Assembly: GCA_021204375.1 (NCBI GenBank) | Contig: JAJPZL010000369.1 | Span: 1-6,878, forward strand | DNA: 6,878 bases | Source: Bacteroides sp. | GTDB taxonomy: Bacteria; Bacteroidota; Bacteroidia; Bacteroidales; Bacteroidaceae | Reading direction: 5' to 3' | Made by a program: the position numbers and the translations under genes | Part shown: positions 1 through 6,854 of the stretch, one piece after another | How positions within the stretch are numbered: the first letter of the stretch is position 1 | Layout of the letters: every line of letters begins with the position of its first letter | Notes under the pieces: model-generated | Told to the model about the DNA's origin: nothing | The model's input: the letters and a program-made list of their open reading frames with translations, nothing else | The model's database searches: none

Positions 1-39
1 TAGTTATACACAGTTATTGTTAGTGAACCAGGGAGATCA

Positions 40-1155
40 TCAACTACTTTTCCTGTAGCTGATGATAGCCCACAGATTGAAAACAAGGGCGAACCCGGAG
101 AGGGCAAAGAACTGGGGGAGCAACTCCATGATGCCGCTTCCTTTGAGGTAGACAGACCGCATTACCTGTATAAAGTAACTGAGCGGGTTGATCTTTGCAA
201 TGAATTGGGCCCAGTCTGGCATGCTGCTGACGGGGGTAAAGAGTCCGCTGAGCAGGATGAGGATAAGCATAAAGAAGAACATAACGAACATGGCCTGTTG
301 CATGGTGTTGGAATAGTTGGAAACGACCAGGCCCAGGCCGGAAACAACTAATATGTAGATACTGGTATAGAGATAGATGGTGAGCAGGTTGCCTGCGGGT
401 GTAAGTCCATAAATAAGGGTAGCCAGCAGGAAACAGATGGTAAGTACGACAAAGCCGATGACCCAGTAGGGAATGAGTTTACCCATAATAAAGGTGAGCC
501 TTTTTACGGGGGTTACGTTCGTCTGCTCAATGGTGCCTGCTTCTTTTTCTTCGACAATATTGAGAGCGGGCAGAAAGCCGGTTATCATGGTAAGGAGCAT
601 CACTACAAGGGCGGGTATCATAAAGACTTTATAATCCATATAGATATTGTACTTGTTATGGGATATTACCTCTACGGAAGAGGTGATCGGATTTTCTGCA
701 CTCAATCCCCACTGGGTAGTGAGGTCGGCGGCAAAATCGTTCATAATGGTAGAGAGATAGGCAGAGCCTAATCCTCCCTTGGTACCGTTGACAGCATTGG
801 CGGAGATCATTACATTGGCTACGCGGCTCTTTACAAGGTCTTTTTCAAAATCGGGCTGGATCTCCAGGATGAGGTCGGCTTTGCCGGATTCGATACTCCG
901 GAGGGCTTCGTCGTTGGAGGGGGATACATCTGCGAGCAGGAAATATCCGGAAGCGATCACTTTGTTGATGAGTCGCTCTGAGTAGCTGCTGTGATCGTGG
1001 TCAACTACGGAGAGTTGTATGTTCTTTATCTCCTGATTGGCAGCCCAGGGCATGATAATGAGCATCATAACGGGCATGAAAAGAATGAGCCGGGGTAGGA
1101 AGGAATCTCGGAATATCTGTTTGAACTCTTTTTCCAAAAGAAATTTTAGTATCAT
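40..1155 (-). CDS. ABC-2 type permease, YbhR-like, second subunit
   Basis: Inner-membrane permease subunit of the efflux pump, 371 residues, a normal length for the family. The N terminus (KEFKQIFRD, about residues 9-17) is the amphipathic entry motif of ABC-2 permeases. It is followed by a first membrane segment at about 20-38, a large extracytoplasmic domain at about 40-175, and then five more membrane segments at about 178-200, 228-250, 258-280, 286-306 and 346-366. The cytoplasmic coupling motif EEKEAGTIEQTNVTPVKR lies at 202-219 between membrane segments 2 and 3. Where its partner permease has FVPG before segment 2, this protein has DYKVFMIP, as I recall for YbhR-type subunits. It starts 12 bases after the stop of the upstream permease gene and ends in tandem TGA TGA codons. 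It probably forms a heterodimer with that permease. Family assignment is secure; YbhR-like orthology is inferred from order and motifs. Confidence 0.9.
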   Translation of the reverse strand: MILKFLLEKEFKQIFRDSFLPRLILFMPVMMLIIMPWAANQEIKNIQLSVVDHDHSSYSERLINKVIASGYFLLADVSPSNDEALRSIESGKADLILEIQPDFEKDLVKSRVANVMISANAVNGTKGGLGSAYLSTIMNDFAADLTTQWGLSAENPITSSVEVISHNKYNIYMDYKVFMIPALVVMLLTMITGFLPALNIVEEKEAGTIEQTNVTPVKRLTFIMGKLIPYWVIGFVVLTICFLLATLIYGLTPAGNLLTIYLYTSIYILVVSGLGLVVSNYSNTMQQAMFVMFFFMLILILLSGLFTPVSSMPDWAQFIAKINPLSYFIQVMRSVYLKGSGIMELLPQFFALSGFALVFNLWAIISYRKSS

Positions 1156-1167
1156 GATCTTACTTAT

Positions 1168-2274
1168 TTATTGCAACCGCTTTTTAAATGTTTTAAGACT
1201 GACCACCAGCAGGACGAATGCCATGAGTGCCAGAATGCCGAAATCTTTCAGCACATAGATGCCATCTACTCCTTGTATCATGAGTTTACGGATCATATCT
1301 ATGTACCAGCGGGCGGGTATAATACTGGATATCCATTGCAGGATTGGGGGTATGCTTTCTATGGGGAACATCATTCCGGAGAGCAGCATGGTGGGCATCA
1401 TCAGGACCATACCGGATGCCAGCATGGCTGCTACCTGTGTCTGTACTACATTGGAGATAAGGAGTCCTAATAAAAGGGCCATCAGGATAAACAGCAGGGA
1501 TCCGAGAATAATGAGGAGCAGACTTCCGGCTATGGGTACTTTGAGTAGGAATACGGATAGCAGAAGGATGGTAAAAAGGTTTACGATAGAGAGGGTGAAA
1601 TAGGGAACGGCTTTGGCGATGATAATAAAGATGGGTTTCATGGGGGATACCAACAAGACTTCCATGCTTCCTCTCTCTTTTTCACGGACAATGGCAATGG
1701 AGGTCATCATGGCACAGATAAGCATCAGGATAAGCCCCATTACGCCCGGAACAAAGTTATAGGCTCCTTCCATCTGGGGGTTATAGAGCATTCGGGTATC
1801 TACGTTGATAAGGAAGGCATCATTCTGCCCGGTAGATACTTCCCGGGCATATTGCATGATAATGCTTGTAGCGTAGTTAGCCATCGTGGTTGCCTGGTTA
1901 GGGTCGATAGCATCTACGATAAGCTGCACGGCGGCTTCTCCGGTATGGAGTATATTACTCTGGAAATCATCCTCGAAAACCAGGACCATAGCGGCCTTTC
2001 CTTTCTTCATGATCTCATCGATCTCTTCGGGACTGTTCAGGTCTGCTACTACGGTGAAGTATTCGTTTGCCTGGATTCTCTGGATAATTTGACCGGTAGC
2101 CACATCTTTGGATAGATCGTACACAGCTACCTGGCTGTTCTTTACTTCGGTGGTAATGGCAAACCCGAAGAGGACGATCTGGACGATGGGCATCCCCAGC
2201 AATATGAGCATGGTGCGGGCATCCCTGAAGATATGGTAAAACTCTTTTTTTACAAAGGCTAAGAACTGCTTCAT
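1168..2274 (-). CDS. ABC-2 type permease, YbhS-like, first subunit
   Basis: Inner-membrane permease subunit, 368 residues. It opens with VKKEFYHIFRDART (residues 8-21), the typical ABC-2 permease start, then membrane segment 1 at about 21-40 and an extracytoplasmic domain at about 43-172. The motif YNPQMEGAYNFVPG at 164-177 leads into membrane segment 2, matching the NPxxxxxxFxVPG signature of ABC2_membrane_3-type exporters. The coupling motif REKERGSMEVLLVSPMKP (197-214) follows, then four further hydrophobic segments in the C-terminal half. The ATG lies only 2 bases after the stop of the upstream ATPase gene, so translation is probably coupled. It shares overall architecture with the next permease but differs clearly in sequence, which suggests a heterodimeric channel. 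The substrate is not evident; antibiotic and bile-type amphiphiles are possible from the family. Confidence 0.91.
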   Translation of the reverse strand: MKQFLAFVKKEFYHIFRDARTMLILLGMPIVQIVLFGFAITTEVKNSQVAVYDLSKDVATGQIIQRIQANEYFTVVADLNSPEEIDEIMKKGKAAMVLVFEDDFQSNILHTGEAAVQLIVDAIDPNQATTMANYATSIIMQYAREVSTGQNDAFLINVDTRMLYNPQMEGAYNFVPGVMGLILMLICAMMTSIAIVREKERGSMEVLLVSPMKPIFIIIAKAVPYFTLSIVNLFTILLLSVFLLKVPIAGSLLLIILGSLLFILMALLLGLLISNVVQTQVAAMLASGMVLMMPTMLLSGMMFPIESIPPILQWISSIIPARWYIDMIRKLMIQGVDGIYVLKDFGILALMAFVLLVVSLKTFKKRLQ

Positions 2275-2276
2275 CT

Positions 2277-3020
2277 TTAATCTGAATTACGGGTTGCTTT
2301 TCTGGCAAATTTTTGAAAGACTTCATCCATGGTCTTTGAATTGGTTTTTTCTTTCAGCTTTTTAGGAGTATCGAGTCCCTCTATCCTGCCGTCTACCATA
2401 ATAGAGACACGGTCACAATATTCGGCTTCGTCCATATAATGGGTGGTAACAAAGATGGTGATGCCATCTTTTACGGCTTCGTATATCATCTCCCAGAACT
2501 GCCTGCGGGCAGCGGGATCGACTCCGCCGGTAGGTTCGTCCAGAAAAACGATTTTGGGAGAGTGGAAGATGGAGACGGAGAAAGCGAGCTTTTGTTTCCA
2601 TCCTAACGGGAGGTCACGAACGAGCGTATCTTTTTCGGCGGAAAACCCCAGATGGGCGAGTATCTGGTCTGTTTTGGTGGCTATATCTTTCTCTTTCATG
2701 CCATATATGCCTCCGAAAAGCCGTATATTCTCCCATACCTTGAGGTTTTCATAGAGGGAAAACTTCTGGCTCATATACCCGATATTGGCTTTTATCTTTT
2801 CCTGGTCCCGGGCAATATCGAACCCGGCTACTGTACCACTGCCGGATGTGGGCAGGCTTAGCCCGCAAAGCATGCGCATGGCAGTGGTCTTACCGGCTCC
2901 GTTGGCACCCAGGAAGCCGAATATCTCTCCCTTATTCACCTGGAAGGTGATGTGGTCTACGGCGGTAAAGTTACCAAACTTCTTGGTTAACTGGTCTGCA
3001 CTGATAACGATCTCATCCAT
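2277..3020 (-). CDS. ABC transporter ATPase, YbhF C-half-like, with degenerate signature
   Basis: Cytoplasmic nucleotide-binding subunit, 247 residues. Visible motifs are: Walker A GANGAGKTT at 38-46; Q-loop GYMSQKF with Gln85; Walker B IVFLDEP with Asp161 and catalytic Glu162; D-loop GGVDP; and H-loop TTHYMDEAE with His194. The signature position reads LPLGWKQ (137-143) instead of LSGGQ, so this subunit contributes a non-consensus signature to the ATP site formed with Walker A of its partner. The same LPLG-type sequence is, as I recall, found in the second half of E. coli YbhF, so it is probably a lineage trait rather than damage. Its start codon sits inside the end of the preceding ATPase gene (8-base overlap ATGGATGA), implying translational coupling and paired stoichiometry. 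ABC ATPase identity is certain; heterodimerisation is inferred. Confidence 0.93.
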   Translation of the reverse strand: MDEIVISADQLTKKFGNFTAVDHITFQVNKGEIFGFLGANGAGKTTAMRMLCGLSLPTSGSGTVAGFDIARDQEKIKANIGYMSQKFSLYENLKVWENIRLFGGIYGMKEKDIATKTDQILAHLGFSAEKDTLVRDLPLGWKQKLAFSVSIFHSPKIVFLDEPTGGVDPAARRQFWEMIYEAVKDGITIFVTTHYMDEAEYCDRVSIMVDGRIEGLDTPKKLKEKTNSKTMDEVFQKFARKATRNSD

Positions 3021-3930
3021 GTTGTTTTTGCTCGGTTATTTTCATAAAGCAATCTTCAATGATAGGTTCTGTGGGGTGTATCTCTACCTGGGTATTGCCT
3101 TTTTGGGTTAAGTATTCTTTCAGTTCTCCGATGGTCAGGGTATCATCGATTGTGATGTGGTGATTCTCTCCAAAGGTAAAACAGCTTTTAACGTGCGGAT
3201 TGCTGCGTAAGTCGAGCAGGAGTTTATACATATCGCCTACTTCTGCTGTCCATAGTTTTTCGCCGAACCCGGCAATAATAGCGGCGGGTGTATCAATTTC
3301 TAAGAATTTTCCTTCCTGGATAAAAGCAATGCGGTCGCACAGGGAGGCTTCATCCATATAGGGTGTAGATACCAGGATAGAGATGTTTTGTTCTTTCAGC
3401 TTTTTAAGCATCTCCCAGAACTCTTTCCTGGATACCGGATCGACACCGGTAGTGGGTTCGTCCAGGAACAGTACGGTGGGCTTGTGGATCAGGGCACAAC
3501 ATAAGGCGAGCTTTTGCTTCATTCCTCCGGAGAGTTTTCCGGCTTTCCGGTTTTTGAAAGGCTCAATCTGCTGGTAGATATCTTTGATCAGGTCATAATT
3601 CTCCTGAACGGTTGTATGAACGATAGTGGCAAAGAAATTGAGGTTCTCTTCTACTGTCAGGTCCTGATAGAGGGAGAACCTGCCGGGCATATATCCGATG
3701 GTTTGCCTGATCTGCTTATAATCCTTTACGACATCATGCCCGTCCACAGTTGCCTCTCCGCTGTCGGCCAGCAATAGGGTGGTCAAAATACGGAATAGGG
3801 TTGTTTTTCCTGCTCCATCCGGACCAATGATACCGAAGATCTCTCCACTGCGGGCTTCAAAACTAATGTTATTCAGTGCAGTGATCTGGTCGTACTTTTT
3901 AGTTATATTTTTTGCTGAAACCGTATTCAT
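3013..3930 (-). CDS. ABC transporter ATPase, YbhF N-half-like, with altered Q- and H-loops
   Basis: Cytoplasmic nucleotide-binding subunit, 305 residues. Motifs are: aromatic A-loop Tyr13; Walker A GPDGAGKTT at 36-44; consensus signature LSGGMKQ at 133-139; Walker B VLFLDEP with Asp157 and Glu158; and D-loop TGVDP. Two usually conserved residues differ. The Q-loop reads GYMPGRF with Gly83 where Gln is expected, and the H-loop reads STPYMDEA with Pro190 where His is expected. Both are clean codons (GGC, CCC) in an intact frame. The Asp in GPDGAGKTT is typical of the first half of YbhF-type double ATPases. Roughly 70 residues after the core form an accessory C-terminal domain ending EPIIEDCFMKI, seen in drug-export type ATPases. 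It begins 37 bases after the adaptor stop and overlaps the next ATPase by 8 bases. It is probably the non-hydrolysing-site partner in an asymmetric pair. Confidence 0.93.
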   Translation of the reverse strand: MNTVSAKNITKKYDQITALNNISFEARSGEIFGIIGPDGAGKTTLFRILTTLLLADSGEATVDGHDVVKDYKQIRQTIGYMPGRFSLYQDLTVEENLNFFATIVHTTVQENYDLIKDIYQQIEPFKNRKAGKLSGGMKQKLALCCALIHKPTVLFLDEPTTGVDPVSRKEFWEMLKKLKEQNISILVSTPYMDEASLCDRIAFIQEGKFLEIDTPAAIIAGFGEKLWTAEVGDMYKLLLDLRSNPHVKSCFTFGENHHITIDDTLTIGELKEYLTQKGNTQVEIHPTEPIIEDCFMKITEQKQHG

Positions 3931-3967
3931 TGTTTTCGGATATTAGGATGGATACCGGGAAAAAAGA

Positions 3968-4864
3968 TCAGAATTTAACCTCTCCATACATCCCTTTCTT
4001 GATATAACCGTCATTCTGTACTTCAATTTTAACAGCATATACCAGATTGGCTCTTTCGTCGCGGGTTTGAATGGTTTTAGGGGTAAATTCTGCTTTATCA
4101 GATACCCAGGTGATGCGGCCTGTGTATTCTCTTCGCTGGGATTCTCCCATGTCAGCGTATACCTGTACGGTCTCCCCGATCTTCAGCGAGGTAAGTTGGC
4201 TGGAGGTTATGTAAGCTCTCAGGTACATGATCTCAATATCTGCCAGTTTGAAGAGTGCCCTGCCCTGTGAGGCCAGTTCGCCGAGTTCGGCATATTTAGC
4301 CAGGACGGTTCCCCGGGATGGAGCGGTGATAATGGATTTCCGGATCTGATCTTCTGCCTGGGCTATCTGGGCTTCCAGAGAAAGACTTTCGTCTGTCAGG
4401 CTGCTGTTGTTATTGCGGATGGTCTCGTATTGTGCGGCCAACTCTTTTTCCAGGAGTTGTATCTGGGCGTTAATATCATCTACTTGCTTTTGATTAGCCG
4501 CATTCAGGGCGATGAGGTTCTCGTAACGGCGTTGCTCGGTATGCTGGGTTTCAATTTGTTGTTGCAGGGAGGCTATTTGGGTAGAGGGAGTGGTCTTTCT
4601 GTTCTGTACACTACTGATACTGGCCTGGAGTTGTTTTTTCTGCAGGTAGAGTTGGGTAGTATCTATCAGGCCGACCGGCTGGTTGGCTTCGAGCAGATCG
4701 CCCTCCTGGATCCCTAACCGGAGAATTTCTCCGTTGGCTTGTGCGGATACGATCACTTCTGTTGTTTCAAATATACCCGATGCATCGTATTCGAGTCCTT
4801 TTTTATGGCAGGCATACAAGCCCGATACAAAGATTGTTACTATGAGATATTTACATGCTTTCAT
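3968..4864 (-). CDS. HlyD/YbhG-family periplasmic adaptor, predicted lipoprotein
   Basis: Membrane-fusion (adaptor) subunit linking the inner-membrane permeases to the outer-membrane duct, 298 residues, slightly short for the family. A hydrophobic N-terminal signal ends in a lipobox-like LYAC with Cys19, predicting signal peptidase II processing and lipid anchoring. Residues about 31-68 (VSAQANGEILRLGIQEGD region) form the first half of the split lipoyl/barrel-sandwich domain. About 70-180 is Gln/Glu/Leu-rich and predicted to be a long alpha-helical coiled-coil hairpin. ITAPSRGTVLAKYAELGE (about 181-200) is the second lipoyl half, followed by a beta-barrel domain containing KTIQTRDERANLVYAVKI, a stretch characteristic of YbhG/YhiI-type adaptors. 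The residues after Cys19 are HKKG, without acidic residues. The gene starts 11 bases after the tolC-like stop, in frame with a single clear ATG preceded by an A/G-rich spacer. Confidence 0.9.
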   Translation of the reverse strand: MKACKYLIVTIFVSGLYACHKKGLEYDASGIFETTEVIVSAQANGEILRLGIQEGDLLEANQPVGLIDTTQLYLQKKQLQASISSVQNRKTTPSTQIASLQQQIETQHTEQRRYENLIALNAANQKQVDDINAQIQLLEKELAAQYETIRNNNSSLTDESLSLEAQIAQAEDQIRKSIITAPSRGTVLAKYAELGELASQGRALFKLADIEIMYLRAYITSSQLTSLKIGETVQVYADMGESQRREYTGRITWVSDKAEFTPKTIQTRDERANLVYAVKIEVQNDGYIKKGMYGEVKF

Positions 4865-4875
4865 CTGCTTATTTC

Positions 4876-6153
4876 TTAATTGTTTGTACTATATTTCAGG
4901 TTATAAACGGCTTGTATGAATTCGATCTCGTGCAGGATCTTATCCTGGATAGCGGTCTGCTCGGCATTTACTTCTTTCATCAGATCCAGCACAGAGAGGG
5001 TTCCGTTGGCAAGTTTGGCTTCTGCAGAGCGTTTGACGGAATTGCGCAGCCGGATGATCTCGGTATCGCTCTCTACTATTTCCCTGTATTTCTGGATCTC
5101 ACTGTTGTTCTGGGTGATATCCAGGTTGGTATTGAACAGGAAGGTATCCATCTGGGTCTGTATCATGGCTTTGTTGAGCTCTACGGTACGGAGGTTATTT
5201 TTCCGGGTATAGAAATTGCTGATGTTCCAGCTCAGAGAAGCTCCGGCAATGTAATAGGCGGAGAATTTGTCCTTGAACATATCCAGCCCGGGTTTGCTGT
5301 AACCGCCTGTAACAAAGACTCCTATTTTGGGCATTATTCCTGCGTTGATCTCTTTTTTACTGGCTTCTGCCTGATTTATTTGTGCCTGGTATAGGGAGAG
5401 TTCGGGCCGCCGGATCATAAACGGATAGAGCTGATCTGCATCGGGTTTGAGAAGCGGAGTATCTTGGTCGATCTTTTCACCGATCAGTGCAGAGAACATT
5501 TCCAGATAGGCTTTTCTGGTATAAATATAGTTGATACGGCTTTGAACGGCCTGGAGTTGTTCTACTTTGACTGCATCCAGATCGGCCTTGTTAGCTAATC
5601 CGTTCTCCATATAAGCAGATACCTGGGTATAGTTCCGTTGCAACTCTTCCTGATAGAGTGTATTCTGGTTCAACATTTCATCCTGTAGCAGAATACCGAA
5701 AAAGAGTTGATTGACCCTGCTGCGGATAGGATAGAGAGTTACTTCCAGATTATTTTTATCTACTTCTGCCTGCCTCCGGATGTTCTCCTGCTGAGCCTTT
5801 ATAGTCCCTCCGTCCCAGATGTTCTGGTTCAGGTCTAAGGTAGCACTGTACTGGTCTTTACTCATATTGGAAATAGTTACTCCGGGCATAAGGGTAGAGA
5901 ACTCTTCCGAATCGAAGGGAAGTTGGGTTACTTCCGACTGGTAGGTAGCTTTGGCGGATAGCTGGAACTGGGGCAGATAACCTTTGAATGCATTGGAGAG
6001 ATTGTAGTCCCGGGTTCTCTCTATCAGATCATATTGCCTGATAAGCGGATAATTGGCTTCTGCTTTTACATAACACTCTTCTATGCTTAACTGGGCATGA
6101 AGGGTATGGACCACAAAAAACAGAAGAACTGCTGGAATAAAACGATAGCTCAT
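4876..6153 (-). CDS. TolC-family outer-membrane efflux protein
   Basis: Outer-membrane exit duct of the pump, 425 residues, normal for TolC/OEP proteins. A Sec signal peptide is visible (hydrophobic residues 6-18, likely cleavage LHA|Q after Ala20). The mature start LSIEECYVKAEANYPLIR is the usual OEP opening. The internal duplication typical of the family shows as GLANKADLDAVKVEQLQA at 185-202 and KLANGTLSVLDLMKEVNAEQ at 380-399, each in a long helical region. The beta-strand segments are around 62-110 and 285-315 (for example YYIAGASLSWNI). There is no lipobox, so it is not a lipoprotein. It is the first gene of the pump operon, 85 bases downstream of the broken regulator. No convincing Shine-Dalgarno sequence precedes the ATG, as is common in Bacteroidota. 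Having its own TolC-like protein makes the system independent of a shared duct. Confidence 0.93.
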   Translation of the reverse strand: MSYRFIPAVLLFFVVHTLHAQLSIEECYVKAEANYPLIRQYDLIERTRDYNLSNAFKGYLPQFQLSAKATYQSEVTQLPFDSEEFSTLMPGVTISNMSKDQYSATLDLNQNIWDGGTIKAQQENIRRQAEVDKNNLEVTLYPIRSRVNQLFFGILLQDEMLNQNTLYQEELQRNYTQVSAYMENGLANKADLDAVKVEQLQAVQSRINYIYTRKAYLEMFSALIGEKIDQDTPLLKPDADQLYPFMIRRPELSLYQAQINQAEASKKEINAGIMPKIGVFVTGGYSKPGLDMFKDKFSAYYIAGASLSWNISNFYTRKNNLRTVELNKAMIQTQMDTFLFNTNLDITQNNSEIQKYREIVESDTEIIRLRNSVKRSAEAKLANGTLSVLDLMKEVNAEQTAIQDKILHEIEFIQAVYNLKYSTNN

Positions 6154-6189
6154 AATCGGATCGTATTGGAATATGTTTCTATTATCTAT

Positions 6190-6201
6190 TTGTTATAACA
6201 A
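6190..6201. promoter_or_regulatory. Perfect 12-bp palindrome, candidate TetR operator
   Basis: TTGTTATAACAA is a perfect inverted repeat. Extending by three bases per side (6187-6204) keeps 16 of 18 positions symmetric. It lies 36 bases upstream of the tolC-like start codon, between the regulator and the pump operon, where a TetR-family dimer would be expected to bind. A looser inverted repeat, AACA-N4-TGTT at 6210-6221, is centred 20 bases further upstream, about two helical turns. The palindrome has no loop, so it is better read as a DNA site than as an RNA hairpin. The position and symmetry are seen; the operator role is inferred. No good match to the Bacteroides TAnnTTTG promoter element was found nearby. 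Confidence 0.45.
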
Positions 6202-6232
6202 GTATGATTAACAGTTTTGTTGACCGTGAGGT

Positions 6233-6257
6233 AAAAAATCAGATTCTTAACTGATTT
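6233..6257 (-). terminator. Weak intrinsic-terminator-like hairpin at the regulator stop codon
   Basis: On the minus strand AAATCAG pairs with CTGATTT (7 base pairs, loop of 8) and the 3' arm runs into six T residues. The regulator's TGA stop lies inside the 3' arm. The stem has only two G-C pairs, so strength is doubtful. If it works, it ends the regulator transcript and leaves about 80 bases for a separate pump-operon promoter; if not, the regulator and pump are cotranscribed. Confidence 0.35.
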
Positions 6258-6854
6258 AAAATAGTTTCTACATTTACCTGTTTACGGTGCTCCAGAAAAT
6301 GCAGGTACTCTTCTTCTCCGACACCCAGCACCCCGCTGATAGCCGGTGCACTCATAATATAAATATGTTCAGGGAAACCATAGTGAGCAATAGATCGTAA
6401 GGGGCTATATAGCGTATGGTACCTTTGGAACTTTCCCGGTCTATCTCTCTTTTCAACTCTTTAAGAATAGACTCTACCTTTTCCCGTAAAACGTCTGTAA
6501 GCAGAGAGAATAATTTTTCATTATACATGACTTCGCTGAAGATAAAAATGGGGAGTTGCGGATTGGCAGCAATGAAATCAAAATGATCTTCGGCTACTTA
6601 TTTACTTTTCCCAGGAAGGGAAGATCCTGGTTGAAAGAAAAAGATAGAACTTCTGACATCAGAGCCGCTTTTTTACGGAATACTATTTCAAAAAGATGCT
6701 CTTTGGTGCGGAAATAATAATGCAGCATGGCATGGTTAACTCCGGCTCTTTTAGCTATTTCAGTGGTCCTGGCTTTGCCATAGCCTTTTTCAAGGAATTC
6801 TGTTTCAGCAGCTTCCAGGAGTAGTTGTTCGGTATTTGCTTCTTTAGCAGCCAT
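6239..6854 (-). pseudogene. TetR-family regulator, disrupted by two frameshifts
   Basis: The ATG at 6854 opens an 86-residue frame with a complete TetR N-terminal DNA-binding domain: TTEIAKRAGVNHAMLHYYF (about residues 30-48) is the helix-turn-helix, followed by RTKEHLFEIVF. The frame stops at TAG 6596-6594. Similarity to a TetR ligand/dimerisation domain continues in a second frame from 6594 to 6355 (AEDHFDFIAANPQLPIFIFS..., ending SLNIFIL). It then stops at TGA 6354-6352 and continues in a third frame from 6355 to 6239 (MSAPAISGVLGVGEEEYLHF..., ending NQLRI). Restoring one base at about 6597 and one at about 6355 gives a single 205-residue protein, the usual TetR length. The truncated product would lack the dimerisation helices, so repression is probably lost. 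By position it is the expected local repressor of the pump. Sequencing error remains possible. Confidence 0.85.

Larger units (their letters stand above)
40..6153 (-). other. Six-gene ABC-2 tripartite efflux operon
   Basis: Six intact genes in the same direction encode, in transcription order, an outer-membrane factor, a periplasmic adaptor, two ABC ATPases and two ABC-2 permeases. Spacings are 11, 37, -8, 2 and 12 bases, with no terminator-like hairpin noticed between them, which supports one transcript. The set is functionally complete: energy (two nucleotide-binding subunits), inner-membrane path (two permeases), periplasmic bridge and outer-membrane exit duct. Established knowledge: the same adaptor/ATPase/two-permease order is found in the E. 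coli YbhGFSR exporter, which sits beside a TetR-family regulator gene. Operon status and transport direction are inferred from gene order and family; the substrate is unknown. Confidence 0.9.

Noticed and set aside
1..39. Possible operon terminator downstream of the last permease
   Set aside because: No stem followed by a T-run is visible; only a short AGTTAT direct repeat (2-7 and 12-17) is present, and the window ends.
1259..1603. Open frame of 114 codons on the plus strand
   Set aside because: It is antisense to the first permease, and its Met/Ile/Arg/Ser-rich composition is the mirror of membrane-protein codons.
2785..3111. Open frame of 108 codons on the plus strand across the ATPase junction
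   Set aside because: It is antisense to two well-supported ATPase genes and resembles no family; treated as a shadow frame.
3013..3930. First ATPase as a dead pseudo-enzyme because of Gly83 and Pro190
   Set aside because: Walker A, signature and Walker B with Glu158 are intact, the frame is full length, and its consensus signature is needed to complete the partner's ATP site.
4855..5394. Open frame of 179 codons on the plus strand
   Set aside because: It lies almost wholly antisense to the tolC-like gene, has no recognisable domain or ribosome-binding context, and is explained by codon bias of the real gene.
6590..6600. Programmed -1 ribosomal frameshift in the regulator instead of a mutation
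   Set aside because: The required frame has a TAA directly before the rejoining GTA codon, the bases GTA AAT AAG TAG form no slippery heptamer, and a second unrelated frameshift would still be needed at about 6355.
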